Source of the DNA: Alphaproteobacteria bacterium
GTDB taxonomy: Bacteria; Pseudomonadota; Alphaproteobacteria; Rhizobiales; Xanthobacteraceae
DNA: 64,000 nucleotides
Direction: 5' to 3'
NCBI GenBank assembly: GCA_037200445.1
Contig: JBBCGH010000001.1
Coordinates: 3,844,001 to 3,908,000, forward strand
The notes under the pieces are model-generated. The model searched no databases, was not told the origin of the DNA, and was given only the letters and a program-made list of their open reading frames with translations. The translations under genes and the position numbers were made by a program. This document shows, in pieces, positions 45,087-54,001 of this stretch (position 1 is its first letter; every line of letters begins with the position of its first letter).

Positions 45087-46061
45087 ATGAAAACCGCCCT
45101 CTCCGTCCTTGTCCTTGCGCTCGCCGCAACGCCGGCCGCCGCGCAAATCACCGGCGCGGTCTATGCGCCGACTCGGCTCAAGTCGCAGGTCACGGTGTCA
45201 AGCGACATCGTGCGCATCGGCGATCTCGTCGAGAACGCCGGCGCTGCGGCCGGCACGCCGATCTTCCGCGCGCCCGATCTCGGCCAGACCGGTGCGGTGC
45301 CGGTGCGCGCCGTGCTCGACGCGTTGCGCCCGCACGGCCTCGTCGGCGTCGATGCGCGAGGCTTGAGCGAGATCGCCGTGACCCATGCGAGCCGCACGGT
45401 TTCGGCCGACGCGATCGAGCAGCGCGTCGTGGCAGCGCTGACCGCGCGCTATGCGATCGGCAAGCCCGACAGCCTTAAAGTTGTCTTCGACCAGATCGTG
45501 CGGCCGATCGAGCTCCCCCTCGCCTCGTCCGCGGAGCCGACACTCACGCGCGTGTCATACGACAAGGCAGGCGCGCGCTTCGACGTGACGTTCGAGCTCG
45601 CAAGCCTGCGCGCGCAATGGCGCTACACCGGCACGGCAATCGAAACCGTCGAAGCCGCCATCGCGATGCGCCCGCTCGCGCGCGGCGATATCGTCAAGCA
45701 GAGCGACATCTCGCTCGAACGCAGGCCGAAGAGCGAATTTCTCTCAGAGCCGCCGGCCTCCGCGTCGGAGATCGTCGGGCGCGCGGCGCGCAGCAACGTG
45801 CGCGCCGGCCAGGGCCTGCGCAATTCCGAGCTGATGAAGCCCGAGGTCGTGAAGAAGAACGAGATGGTGCTGCTGCACTACGAGGTGCCCGGCATCGTGC
45901 TGACCATGCGCGGCCAGGCGCTCGAGCCGGGCACCGAAGGCGATACGGTGAACGTGCTCAACATCTCATCCAAGCGCACCATCCAGGGCGTCGTCACCGG
46001 GCCGGGCCGGGTCACCATCCTCAGTTCCACCACGCGGCTCGCCGCGTCCGACAGCCAATGA
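45087..46061 (+). CDS. flgA: Flagellar P-ring assembly chaperone FlgA
   Basis: A 324-residue FlgA: Sec signal peptide (about 1-20), a long N-terminal part and the C-terminal SAF domain (about 190-320, MRPLARGDIVKQSDISLERR, GRAARSNVRAGQGLR, VSGVV-like end). FlgA helps FlgI assemble in the periplasm. Longer than the enteric protein (about 220), as usual for alphaproteobacteria. It starts ten bases after flgG. Confidence 0.93.
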   Translation: MKTALSVLVLALAATPAAAQITGAVYAPTRLKSQVTVSSDIVRIGDLVENAGAAAGTPIFRAPDLGQTGAVPVRAVLDALRPHGLVGVDARGLSEIAVTHASRTVSADAIEQRVVAALTARYAIGKPDSLKVVFDQIVRPIELPLASSAEPTLTRVSYDKAGARFDVTFELASLRAQWRYTGTAIETVEAAIAMRPLARGDIVKQSDISLERRPKSEFLSEPPASASEIVGRAARSNVRAGQGLRNSELMKPEVVKKNEMVLLHYEVPGIVLTMRGQALEPGTEGDTVNVLNISSKRTIQGVVTGPGRVTILSSTTRLAASDSQ

Positions 46062-46068
46062 GTGAGCC

Positions 46069-46827
46069 ATGAGTGTCATGTCGAACAAACCGCGTTTGCC
46101 TGCATCTCTGCCGATCGCCCTGCTGTCCGTATTGCTCGGAAGTTGCTCTGCGCTCGATCGCCTGAAGAATGTCGGCGAGCAGCCTGCGCTCTCGGCAATC
46201 GAAAATCCGACGGCGCAGCCCGGCTACAAGCCGGTGCAGATGCCGATGCCGGCGCCGCAGCCTGCCACCTACAGTCCGAATTCGCTCTGGCGCAACGGTT
46301 CGCGCGCCTTCTTCAAGGACCAGCGCGCCATGCAGGTCGGCGACATCCTGACCGTGAAGGTGAAGATCACCGACAACGCGAAATTCGAGAACGAGACCAG
46401 CCGCAGCCGGACCAACAAGGAAGACTCGGGCGTTACCGATTTCATCGGCAGCAAGACCATCACGAATCCCGCGACATCGATCCTGCCCGGCAGGATCCTG
46501 ACCGCGGACTCGACCGCGAGCAGCGACGGCAAGGGTTCGGTCAACCGCCAGGAAGCCCTGCTCACCAACGTGGCGGCCGTCGTCACGCAAACGCTCCCGA
46601 ACGGCAATCTGGTGGTCGAGGGCAAGCAGGAAGTGCGCGTCAACTTCGAGGTGCGCGAACTGATCGTCGCCGGCATCGTGCGGCCGGAGGACATCGAGAG
46701 CGACAACACGATCGACTCGACCAAGATCGCGCAGGCGCGGATCGCCTATGGCGGCCGCGGCCAGATCACCGACGTGCAGCAGCCGCGCTACGGCCAGCAG
46801 GTGCTCGACGTGCTGCTGCCGTTCTGA
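46069..46827 (+). CDS. flgH: Flagellar L-ring lipoprotein FlgH
   Basis: A 252-residue FlgH. LLGSCSALDRL gives the lipobox with Cys27. The body has the SLWRNGSRAFFKDQRAMQVGDIL and GNLVVEGKQEVRVN blocks, ending in QQVLDVLLPF. It forms the outer-membrane ring. Either ATG 46069 or ATG 46078 may start it. Last gene of the flgF unit. The 212 bases that follow hold a CCCCGC/GCGGGG hairpin (46845-46861) but no gene. Confidence 0.95.
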   Translation: MSVMSNKPRLPASLPIALLSVLLGSCSALDRLKNVGEQPALSAIENPTAQPGYKPVQMPMPAPQPATYSPNSLWRNGSRAFFKDQRAMQVGDILTVKVKITDNAKFENETSRSRTNKEDSGVTDFIGSKTITNPATSILPGRILTADSTASSDGKGSVNRQEALLTNVAAVVTQTLPNGNLVVEGKQEVRVNFEVRELIVAGIVRPEDIESDNTIDSTKIAQARIAYGGRGQITDVQQPRYGQQVLDVLLPF

Positions 46828-47039
46828 GTTTTTCTTTCACTTCTCCCCGCTTCGCGGGGCGAGGGAAAAAGCTCCCCGCCGCTCCTTCGCGCGCAACGGA
46901 ACGGCGTCCAACCGCGGCCTCCGGCTCTCCCCGCCGGGGGCCGCGGGTTTTCAGGCGGTGGCGCGACGGCATTGCCGCACACGACCCGCGACGGGGTTGC
47001 GGATGGGAAGGCGCGCGATTCCAGCGCCACGCGGCCGGC

Positions 47040-47501
47040 TCACGACGCTCGCCGAGCCCCCTTCGATTTCCTTTTCGCGGCGTTCAGCGCGACGGCGGCG
47101 CGGATCAGCGCCTTCAACGCCTTTTCGTTGATGGTCTCACCCTCATGGATATCGATGGCGCGCCGCACATTGCCTTCGAGGCTGGAGTTGAAGAGCCCTG
47201 AGGGATCGTCCAGCGCGGCGCCGTTGGCGAAGGTGAGCTTCACGGCGGCCTTGTAGGTCTCGCCGGTGCAGACGATGCCGTCGTGCTCCCACACCGGAAC
47301 GCCGAGCATTCCGTTCGACGGCTTGCGCCATTTCACCTCCTCGACCGCGTCGGGGTCGGCCTCCTTGATGAGTTGTCGGACCCGCGCCAGCGTCTCGCCG
47401 CGCCAATCGGCGAGCTTCTTGATCCGCGCGTCGATCAGCCGCGCAGAAGAGTCACCGTCCTTCGCGGTGTTCGTCTTCTTCACGGGTGTTGTGGCAGCCA
47501 T
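47040..47501 (-). CDS. DUF1801 domain-containing protein
   Basis: A 153-residue DUF1801 (YdhG-like) protein. EEVKWRKPSNGMLGVPVWEHDGIVC, FANGAALDDP and IDIHEGETINEKALKALI are landmarks of the fold, which is related to iron-chaperone/frataxin-like proteins. Function unknown and unrelated to flagella. ATG 47501 begins MAATTPVKK. It lies 23 bases from dksA, same strand. Confidence 0.8.
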   Translation of the reverse strand: MAATTPVKKTNTAKDGDSSARLIDARIKKLADWRGETLARVRQLIKEADPDAVEEVKWRKPSNGMLGVPVWEHDGIVCTGETYKAAVKLTFANGAALDDPSGLFNSSLEGNVRRAIDIHEGETINEKALKALIRAAVALNAAKRKSKGARRAS

Positions 47502-47524
47502 CGCGCGACGCCTGGAATGACGCG

Positions 47525-47974
47525 CTAGTCGTCGCGATAGACCCGCTCGCGCCGCTCGTGGCGCTCCTGCGCCTCGATCGAGAGGGTCGCGATCGGGCGC
47601 GCTTCGAGCCGCTTGAGCGCGATCGGCTCGCCGGTTTCCTCGCAGTAACCGTAGGTGCCGTCGTCGATGCGCTGGATCGCGGCGTCGATCTTGGCGATCA
47701 GCTTGCGCTGGCGGTCGCGGGCGCGCAGCTCGATGGCGCGGTCGGTCTCCGATGAGGCGCGGTCGGCCAGATCCGGATGGTTCTGGTTCTCGTCCTGCAG
47801 ATGCTGCAGCGTGTCGCGCGCTTCTCGCAGGATCTCGTCCTTCCAAATCTGCAGCTTGGCGCGGAAATAGTCGCGCTGCCGCTCGTTCATGAAAGGCTCC
47901 TTGTCGGAAGGCCGGTAACCGTTGAGACCGTTCAGGGCCTTCTCCGGCAGCGAGTGGCCGTTTTTCTCGGTCAC
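47525..47974 (-). CDS. dksA: RNA polymerase-binding protein DksA
   Basis: A 149-residue DksA, the transcription factor that works with ppGpp in the secondary channel of RNA polymerase. It has the coiled-coil (DYFRAKLQIWKDEILREA onward) and C-terminal zinc-finger-like domain, but this copy shows only one clear Cys (GYCEETGEPI), with the second pair lacking (ARPIATLSIEAQERHE), so it is of the zinc-independent type. GTG 47974 with a GAGAGGA site is preferred over ATG 48004. It sits in the flagellar region, as in relatives. Confidence 0.88.
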   Translation of the reverse strand: MTEKNGHSLPEKALNGLNGYRPSDKEPFMNERQRDYFRAKLQIWKDEILREARDTLQHLQDENQNHPDLADRASSETDRAIELRARDRQRKLIAKIDAAIQRIDDGTYGYCEETGEPIALKRLEARPIATLSIEAQERHERRERVYRDD

Positions 47975-48152
47975 GCGCTGCTTCCTCTCCTTCTCCCGCA
48001 ACATCCCACTGCGACTCCCTGCACCGCGACGCCATCTCCCCGCGCGGCGAGCTTATAGCCGCAGGTCAAGGCCCCGACAACAGCGAAGTCGGTCATGGAC
48101 GCGTCATGGAAAATGCGTAACGGGACAGGCCCTTAACGGCAGAAAATGCAGG

Positions 48153-48587
48153 TCAGGCAGCGTCTTGGCGGCCGGCTTGCGGCATGCCGATCTTGGCCAG
48201 TTCCACCTGGGCGCGGAGCTCGATTTCGGCCAGCACCGCATCGAGCGCGGGGTCGCCGCTCGGTTCCCCAAGTGAGGCGGCGGCGGACTTCAGCCGCGCG
48301 AGCGCGCCGGTGTCGAACGTCCCGGAGAGCAGGCCGATCTTGAGCGCGTCGAGCGCATCGAGCGCGGTGCGTCCCCGCTTCACCGCCTTGCGGCGCCGCT
48401 CGGTCGGCTCCTCCACGCCTTGCAGCGCCAGCAGCGCATCGATGCCGCCGACACTGCGTGTACCCGAGGTCGCGGCGGCGGCACGGGCCGCGCTCCCGTC
48501 CTCGAGGCTGAAGGTGCCGGATACAGCGCGCTTGGCTGTCGGTGACGACGTGGGCGCGAGCGCGGCGGCGGTTCCCTGGATTCGCAT
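48153..48587 (-). CDS. fliX: Flagellar assembly regulator FliX
   Basis: A 144-residue FliX, the class II flagellar protein that, in Caulobacter, couples early basal-body assembly to activation of the sigma-54 activator FlbD. The GIDALLALQGVEEPTERRRKAV block, the DALDALKIGLLSG helix and RAQVELAKIG are diagnostic. ATG 48587 (MRIQGTAAAL) is preferred over 48689. Divergent from flgI across a full CtrA-type site, the same arrangement as in Caulobacter. Confidence 0.92.
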   Translation of the reverse strand: MRIQGTAAALAPTSSPTAKRAVSGTFSLEDGSAARAAAATSGTRSVGGIDALLALQGVEEPTERRRKAVKRGRTALDALDALKIGLLSGTFDTGALARLKSAAASLGEPSGDPALDAVLAEIELRAQVELAKIGMPQAGRQDAA

Positions 48588-48610
48588 GCCGCAGCGTTGG
48601 GCCGGCGTGG

Positions 48611-48625
48611 TTAACGGGACGTTAA
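48611..48625. promoter_or_regulatory. CtrA-type site between fliX and flgI
   Basis: TTAA (48611-48614), seven bases, TTAA (48622-48625), full CtrA spacing, 24 bases upstream of the fliX ATG. It most likely drives fliX. Confidence 0.75.
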
Positions 48626-48740
48626 GGAGGCGGCAGAATTTGCCGCCAGCGGCAAGGAATGACCGAGCGCAACCGCGGCTCTTCACCACGTGGCGTGCAA
48701 AAGCGCAATCAATTCAGCAAGGTACACGCGACCGCCCGTC

Positions 48741-48756
48741 TGGCACGGCCTTGGCA
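48741..48756 (+). promoter_or_regulatory. Sigma-54 promoter of flgI
   Basis: TGGCACGGCCTTGGCA: GG (48742-48743), ten bases, GC (48754-48755). About 60 bases upstream of the flgI ATG. Confidence 0.65.
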
Positions 48757-48818
48757 TGGTCAGGCCTGTCGCAGCTTGCGCGTTGGGAGACGCGCATGCC
48801 TTCGACGGGGAGAAGACC

Positions 48819-49925
48819 ATGGGGTTTGTCAGGACCGCCATCGCCGCGCTCGTGGCCCTGCTCGCCGCTGCGACCGCAGCCGATGCGGCCTCGCGCATCA
48901 AGGATCTCGCCAGCGTCGAGGGCGTGCGGCAAAACCAGCTGATCGGCTATGGCCTCGTCGTCGGGCTCAACGGCACCGGCGATACGCTGAACAACATCCC
49001 GTTCACCAAGCAATCGCTGCAGGCGATGCTGGAACGCCTCGGCGTCAACATCCGCGGCCAGACGCTGCGCACCGGCAATGTCGCGGCCGTCATGGTGACG
49101 GCGAACCTGCCGGCCTTTTCGACGCAGGGAACACGCATCGACGTCACCGTCTCGGCGATGGGCGACTCGAAGAGCCTGCAGGGCGGCACGCTGCTGGTCA
49201 CGCCGCTGCTCGGCGCCGACGGCAATGTCTACGCGGTCGCGCAAGGCTCGCTCGCGATCGGCGGATTCTCGGCCGAGGCCGACGCAGCAAAGATCACGCG
49301 CGGCGTACCCACGGTTGGCCGCATCTCGAACGGCGCGATCATCGAGCGCGAGATCGACTTCGCGCTCAACCGTCTGCCGAACCTGCGGCTGGCGCTGCGC
49401 AATGCCGACTTCACCACCGCCAAGCGCATCGCCTCGGCGGTCAACGACTTCATCGGCATCCCGGCCGCCGAGCCGCTCGATCCCTCGACCGTGCAGCTCT
49501 CGATCCCGAAAGAATATGCCGGCAAGGTCGTGGCGCTGCTGACCGAAATCGAACAGCTGCAGATCGAAACCGACCTGCCGGCCAAGATCGTCATCGACGA
49601 GCGCTCCGGAATCATCGTGCTCGGCCGGGACGTGCGCGTCTCCACGGTGGCGGTCGCGCAAGGCAATCTCACGGTGAGCATCAGCGAGACGCCGCAGGTC
49701 AGCCAGCCCGCCCCATTCTCGCAGGGCCGGACGGTCGTCGTTCCCCGCAGCAAGGTGGGGGTCACCGAGGACGGCAAGAAGCTTGCGCTGGTCCGCGAGG
49801 GCATGTCGCTGCAGCAGCTCGTCGACGGGCTCAATGCGCTCGGCATCGGACCGCGCGACATGATCGCGATCCTGCAGGCGATCAAGGCTGCGGGCGCGAT
49901 CCAGGCCGACATCGAGGTGATGTGA
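48819..49925 (+). CDS. flgI: Flagellar P-ring protein FlgI
   Basis: A 368-residue FlgI with a Sec signal peptide (about 1-23). VRQNQLIGYGLVVGLNGTGD, QTLRTGNVAAVMVTANLPAF and the C-terminal QLVDGLNALGIGPRDMI are diagnostic. It forms the P ring in the peptidoglycan layer. ATG 48819 has a GGGGAGAAG site. The stop overlaps the next start by one base. Confidence 0.97.
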   Translation: MGFVRTAIAALVALLAAATAADAASRIKDLASVEGVRQNQLIGYGLVVGLNGTGDTLNNIPFTKQSLQAMLERLGVNIRGQTLRTGNVAAVMVTANLPAFSTQGTRIDVTVSAMGDSKSLQGGTLLVTPLLGADGNVYAVAQGSLAIGGFSAEADAAKITRGVPTVGRISNGAIIEREIDFALNRLPNLRLALRNADFTTAKRIASAVNDFIGIPAAEPLDPSTVQLSIPKEYAGKVVALLTEIEQLQIETDLPAKIVIDERSGIIVLGRDVRVSTVAVAQGNLTVSISETPQVSQPAPFSQGRTVVVPRSKVGVTEDGKKLALVREGMSLQQLVDGLNALGIGPRDMIAILQAIKAAGAIQADIEVM

Positions 49926-50275
49926 TGGCCTCGATCAGCCCGCTCAGCGTCGGTGCGACGCCGGTCGGCGCGAACGCCGCCTACGGCATCGGCCCGTCCG
50001 TCGCCGCGACGGTGCGCGCCGGCGGCGCCATGACCAACCCGAAGGCGCGCGCCGCGGCCGAGGATTTCGAGGCGGTGTTCCTCAATTCGATGTTCAGCCA
50101 GATGATGACCGGCATCGGCGGCGAAGGTCCCTTCGGCGGCAGCCAGGCGACCGGCGTGTGGCGCTCCTTCCTCACCAATGAATATTCCAAGGCATTCGCC
50201 AAGTCGGGCGGAATCGGGTTGGCCAAATCCGTCTACGACTCGCTGATGGCGCAGCAAGAGGTGCGATCCAAATGA
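49925..50275 (+). CDS. flgJ: Rod-binding protein FlgJ (muramidase domain absent)
   Basis: A 116-residue protein equal to the N-terminal rod-binding half of FlgJ (AAEDFEAVFLNSMFSQMM, FLTNEYSKAFAKSGG and IGLAKSVYDSLM). The C-terminal muramidase domain of enteric FlgJ is missing, as is normal in alphaproteobacteria, where this protein is often called CheL. Translation is coupled to flgI by TGATG. It is the last intact gene before the indel-rich region. Confidence 0.92.
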   Translation: MASISPLSVGATPVGANAAYGIGPSVAATVRAGGAMTNPKARAAAEDFEAVFLNSMFSQMMTGIGGEGPFGGSQATGVWRSFLTNEYSKAFAKSGGIGLAKSVYDSLMAQQEVRSK

Positions 50276-50748
50276 CCGACGCGCCGCAAAGACTGCACCC
50301 GAGCCGATCCGGACGACCACCGAAGCGGAAAACCTGATCCGCCATCTGCTCACCGCCATGGACGCGCTGGTCGCGACAGTCGAGCAGGAGACCGACCTGG
50401 TACGCGCCGGCAAGCTGAAGGATGCGGTCGCGCTCGAGGCGACCAAGGCGGAGCTTGCGCGTGCCTATGTGGTCGATACCGCGCAGGTAAAGGCTAATCT
50501 GCCGGTGCTGAAAAAAACAGGTGCCGGAGCTGCTCGCCGCACTGCGCAAGCAGCATGACACCTTCAATGCGCTGCTGCACATCAATCTCACCGTGCTGGC
50601 GACCGCGCACGCGTCTCGGAAGGCTTGATCCGCGGCGCGCATGCCGAGGTCGCGCGCAAGAACGCGCCGCAGACCTACGGCAATTCCGGACGGACGTCGC
50701 GCCGCCGAGAATGCAGCCGTCCCGGTGTCGGTGAGCCGTTCGCTCTAG
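50272..50748 (+). CDS. flgN: FlgN-like export chaperone (frame broken)
   Basis: FlgN-like chaperone for FlgK/FlgL, about 155 residues if frames are joined. Pieces read ENLIRHLLTAMDALVATVEQ and the RAGKLKDAVALEATKAELAR helix, then PELLAALRKQHDTFNALLHINLTVLATAHA, then GLIRGAHAEVARKNAPQTYGNSG, and PVSVSRSL before the TAG at 50748. At least four single-base shifts fall in 480 bases (near 50290-50305, 50518, 50615 and 50697). ATGA overlap with flgJ. Sequence error is the likely cause. The end of the run-in to 50.27 kb is intact. Confidence 0.75.
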
Positions 50749-50805
50749 CCTGCGGGCTTCGTCTTGGAATAGACGATATCCGCGTCGCCGCACTGCATCC
50801 TCCCG

Positions 50806-50859
50806 TTAACCGGCCCATTAACCCGGCCGCCCGTGGGCAATGACCGCGCGGGCCATTAA
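50806..50859 (+). promoter_or_regulatory. TTAA-rich region with possible CtrA sites
   Basis: TTAA (50806-50809), eight bases, TTAA (50818-50821), and TTAACC at 50856-50861. The N8 spacing is one base longer than the CtrA consensus, and may be an indel in this error-prone region. It lies about 85-140 bases before the next flagellar-cluster gene. Confidence 0.35.
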
Positions 50860-50943
50860 CCTCATTCCCTAACGAGAGCTTAAAGCTCGGCGCCCAGGCT
50901 GGCCCGCAGTCACTTTAAAATATGAGGACGCAGGAGCGCCTTC

Positions 50944-51290
50944 GTGGACGCTGGCTTCGTTGCCAAGGCCGGCAGGCCGGACCCCGCAGCCGAACGGCAC
51001 GCGCTCCGGCGGCGCATTCGTGCGCGATGCCGTGCCCGCCAGCCTTTCCGCCGCGCAGTCCGTCACCGCCGCTGCCAAATCCGCCGAAGTGCACGCCGAA
51101 GACAATTCGAACGTGCGCAAGATCGTCCTCGATGCGCAGAGCCGCGAGGTGATCCATCAGGCGCTCGACACCGCGCGTCGCCTGGTCCGCCAGCCGCCTG
51201 AGGAAACAAGGCAGCGCCTGCGCGCCTATGTGCGCGGGCGCGCCGCCGCCGCGCGGAAAATCCAAGGATGGCCTCGACCTCGAGGTCTAG
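50944..51290 (+). CDS. Small conserved-looking flagellar-cluster protein (frame broken)
   Basis: A protein of about 115 residues. Pieces: VDAGFVAKAG, then NGTRSGGAFVRDAVPASLSA, EDNSNVRKIVLDAQSREVIHQ, ALDTARRLVRQPPEETRQRL and, after a shift, RKSKDGLDLEV before TAG 51290. Frame changes fall near 50975 and 51260. Start GTG 50944 with AGGAG upstream. No family recognised. Its placement between flgN and the flagellin group suggests a flagellar role, which is inference. Confidence 0.55.
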
Positions 51291-51299
51291 GGTTTGCCC

Positions 51300-51665
51300 C
51301 TAGCTGGCCTTCTGAGCGTAGCTCGTGTTGAGCACATTGCGGCCGTCGACCGACTCGTCACAACCGTCTTGATTTGCGCCACACCGGCGCGGGCCAGCGT
51401 GAATTTCGTATCACCGATCCGGAACGAATTGTCTTTGATCAGAACATCTTGATACTGGACGGTCGCGCCGCTCTCATATCGTACTTTTGCCCGGAATCCG
51501 CTGACATTGGATATCGAGAATTTGTACGAACTGTTGTCGGCATATTTGCCGCTCCAGGTCCCCTCGTACGCCCGCTGGATCGACATTCACGTATTTGGAG
51601 TTCGACGGAATGTTGATCCCGGCGGACATGTAGCTCGATGCGATCGTCGAGAAAAGATCCGCCAC
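51300..51665 (-). CDS. Hypothetical flagellar-cluster protein (frame broken)
   Basis: A protein of about 120 residues. Pieces: ADLFSTIASSYMSAGINIP, NSKYVNVDPA, then YEGTWSGKYADNSSYKFS, VSGFRAKVRYESGATVQYQD, FRIGDTKFTLARAGVAQIKT and, after shifts, GRNVLNTSYAQKAS before TAG at 51300-51302. The middle resembles a small beta-barrel with no family name known to me. Start GTG 51665 is tentative. Convergent with the preceding gene and downstream of flaF on the same strand, so probably in the flaF-flbT transcript. Confidence 0.55.
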
Positions 51666-51710
51666 GTCACAGCTCCGGCATGCACGATGTCATCCGGCAC
51701 AAACGGGTAT

Positions 51711-52079
51711 TCAGGCGCGGCCTGACAAGCCCGCCGCGATAGTCCGGTTGATCTCGATCAGGGACGTCAGCTTTTCCGGTTCAGGAACGAGCTGCATCTC
51801 GACCGTCTGCTTCATGACAAAAAACGCCGATATTTGCAATTTTCTGGCGGACTTCGATCGGCTGCGGATTGGTATCGCTTTGCGCCGCGCTTATGAAGAT
51901 CGACCAGAGCCGCCCGATTGAAAAGCAGTGCCGACTGCAGCCGATTGTCTGGACCGGCCCAGCTCGATTGCACCTCTTGAAGCTGCTTTGCGGCTTTCAG
52001 CAAGGCCTGCGCCTCGATTTCGCGAGGCGTGAGCGGATGCCTGCGCGGTACGGGCGTAGGCTTGAGCGGCGTTGGACAT
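51711..52079 (-). CDS. flaF: Flagellin synthesis regulator FlaF (frame broken)
   Basis: FlaF, which promotes flagellin translation and export in alphaproteobacteria. Pieces: MSNAAQAYART at the start, REIEAQALLKAAKQLQEVQ, NRLQSALLFNRA, then KQTVEMQLVPEPEKLTSLIE and INRTIAAGLSGRA before TGA 51711. At least two frame shifts. Its ATG is next to the flbT stop. FlaF and FlbT act as opposing regulators of flagellin mRNA. Confidence 0.85.
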
Positions 52080-52458
52080 TCAATTCCCCAGCATCTTGTC
52101 TTCGCGAGCGATAACTTCTGATATCCTTAAGAGCTTTATAAAATGATCCGCTTAATATATGGTTGCTCGCGCCTCGATTTGTTTTTTGAAGCTTGGCGCT
52201 GCCGCCAGCACGTCCTTGACGAACTCGAAATATAACGACTGATACTTCGCAATATCGTTTTCGAGATACATCATCTGGACGCAGAGATAAATTCGTTTCA
52301 TTGGCGTATCGGCGGTCTTCGCAGTCAGGATATCCTTCTCGCGCAGGATCGGAGCGCTCCCTTCAATGATGAAGCGAGCTCTCGTATCCGAATTCAGTGA
52401 CCAGACTTTCGCCGATTATGATCCGCTCGAACGGCTTCAACTCGATCTTCAGCGCCAT
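52080..52458 (-). CDS. flbT: Flagellin synthesis regulator FlbT (frame broken)
   Basis: FlbT, which binds the 5' leader of flagellin mRNA. Pieces: MALKIELKPFERIIIGESLV, NSDTRARFIIEGSAPILREK, DILTAKTADTPMKRIYLCVQ, MMYLENDIAKYQSLYFEFVK, DVLAAAPSFKKQIEA, then SNHILSGSFYKALKDI and IAREDKMLGN before the TGA at 52080-52082. Three shifts (near 52397, 52166 and 52108). Start ATG 52458 with a GGAGA site. Confidence 0.87.
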
Positions 52459-52536
52459 CGTCATCTCCGCTGGAACTGACTTCGCGAAAACGCGTCTTTT
52501 CCGCCCTTGCCGGCAATGATGGCCCAGACGTAAGCT

Positions 52537-52564
52537 AAAAAAACGGCGGGGATGTACCCGCCGT
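52537..52564 (-). terminator. Intrinsic terminator of flagellin gene 1
   Basis: On the minus strand ACGGCGGG, loop, CCCGCCGT followed by a run of T (A-run at 52537-52542 on plus). Perfect 8-base stem, 27 bases past the flagellin stop. Confidence 0.9.
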
Positions 52565-52590
52565 CTTATTCGGTGCCGTGGCGGCCGGTC

Positions 52591-53756
52591 TTAACGCAGG
52601 AGCTGAAGCACGGCCTGCTGCGACTGGTTGGCGAGCGCGAGCGCGGACACCGCGATCGACTGCCGGGTCGCCAGCGCCTGGCTGTTTGCGGCTTCCTCGT
52701 TGGTGTCGGCCAGCGTCAGGTTCGGACGAACCGGTCTGCAGCACGTTGATCAGGTTCTTCGAGAAGTCCTGACGGATCTGCACGATCGACAGGTTCGAGC
52801 CGAGAGTTGAAGCCTCGTTGCGCAGCAAGGCGCTGGCGGCGCCGATCGCCGTGATCACTCTTGTTCGCCGAGTTGTTGTCCTTGAAGTCCGTACCGGCAA
52901 CCAGCGTATTCAAGCCCAGGCCGGTCGCATTGTAGGTGACGCCGGTGATGTTGAGCGTGGACTTGCCGGTCTCGTTGAAGGTACAGCTTCAGGTTGTCGC
53001 CGTTCAGCAGGTTGATGCCGTTGAAGGACGAATCCTGCGCGGTCGTCGTGATCTGCGCGATGATGTTGTTGTACTGGCCGACCAGGTTGGAGCGGATCGC
53101 CTGCGAGGTCGCATCGGCAACCGGAGCTGCCACGCGCCGAACGTTATGGTACCGCCGCCGGTGTTGGTATAGGTGATCGCGCCAACGAGGGACGAAGCTG
53201 CGTCGTTCGTCGTGGTGATCACGAGCTTGTTGGAGCTGTCGATGCTGGCGACAGGTTGTGGCGGCCAATGCGGCGTTGAGCTGATCGAGAGACTCGCTGG
53301 CGCCGAAGTGATGCTGGTCGCCCGTGCCGCCGCCGGTGGCCGCGATCGCAAGAACGTCGCCGCTCTTGATCACGGTTCCTTCGACCAGGTTGGCGGCGTT
53401 GCCCCCGAGGGCGATGGCCGAGGTTGCGGTCGACTTGCTCGAGTAGCCGACAGTCGTCTGCAGCACCTGGTTGGCGATCGACTTGGCGGTATCGACCAGC
53501 TTCTGCAGCGAGGTGATGCCGGTGTTGGCGGCCTGCAGAACCTGCACGCCGTTGCCGATGCCGTCGAGCAGGTTGTTGATGTCGCTGGCGCGGCTGTCGA
53601 GCGAGGCCGCGGTGAAATAGTTGGTCGGGTTGTCGAGGGCGGTGTTGACCTTCTTGCCCGTGGCGAGGCGGTCTGCGTGGTGGCCAGCAGATCCGCGGTA
53701 GACTGCAGCGACAGCAAATTCTGACGCACTGACGCCGAGAGAACGATACTAGACAT
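52591..53756 (-). CDS. Flagellin 1 (frame broken)
   Basis: Flagellin of about 385 residues, the filament subunit. N terminus MSSIVLSASVRQNLLSLQST, then DINNLLDGIGNGVQVLQAAN and ITSLQKLVDTAKSIANQVLQ, and C terminus NLSIVQIRQDFSKNLINVLQ, then TNEEAANSQALATRQ and AVLQLLR before the TAA at 52591-52593. Single-base shifts occur near 52734, 52859, 52981, 53132, 53250, 53306 and 53668. Most are absent from flagellin 2, which has shifts of its own elsewhere. Preceded by a structured leader and followed by a terminator. Confidence 0.9.
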
Positions 53757-53761
53757 TTCGC

Positions 53762-53838
53762 GGACCCCTTCCTACCGTCACAAGCGATTCAACGCTTCGC
53801 AACTTGGGACACTTGATTTCCAAGTTGTACGGGGGTCC
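53762..53838 (-). promoter_or_regulatory. Structured 5' leader of flagellin 1
   Basis: CAACTTGG (53800-53807) pairs with CCAAGTTG (53820-53827), nested in GGACCCC (53762-53768) with GGGGTCC (53832-53838). It lies just before the flagellin 1 ATG. The known FlbT target in Caulobacter is a flagellin leader structure, so this may be its site here. Confidence 0.45.
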
Positions 53839-54001
53839 CTTTAAATTACGGTTAATGCGATTCTAAGTTCATTGGTTAACTTGATCTTGCCCGCCAGACA
53901 CACCTTACTTTTGGAAAACGCCGCGGCTCTCAGGTGCGTGTTTCGCCCAGTGCTCTGACTCCGAACTTGGCGACCCCGAACGGAATACGCTCAGGTCATT
54001 C

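Noticed and set aside
46845-46861. CCCCGC/GCGGGG hairpin after flgH as a terminator
   Set aside because: Short stem without a U-run; this kind of hairpin is common intergenic sequence in GC-rich alphaproteobacteria.
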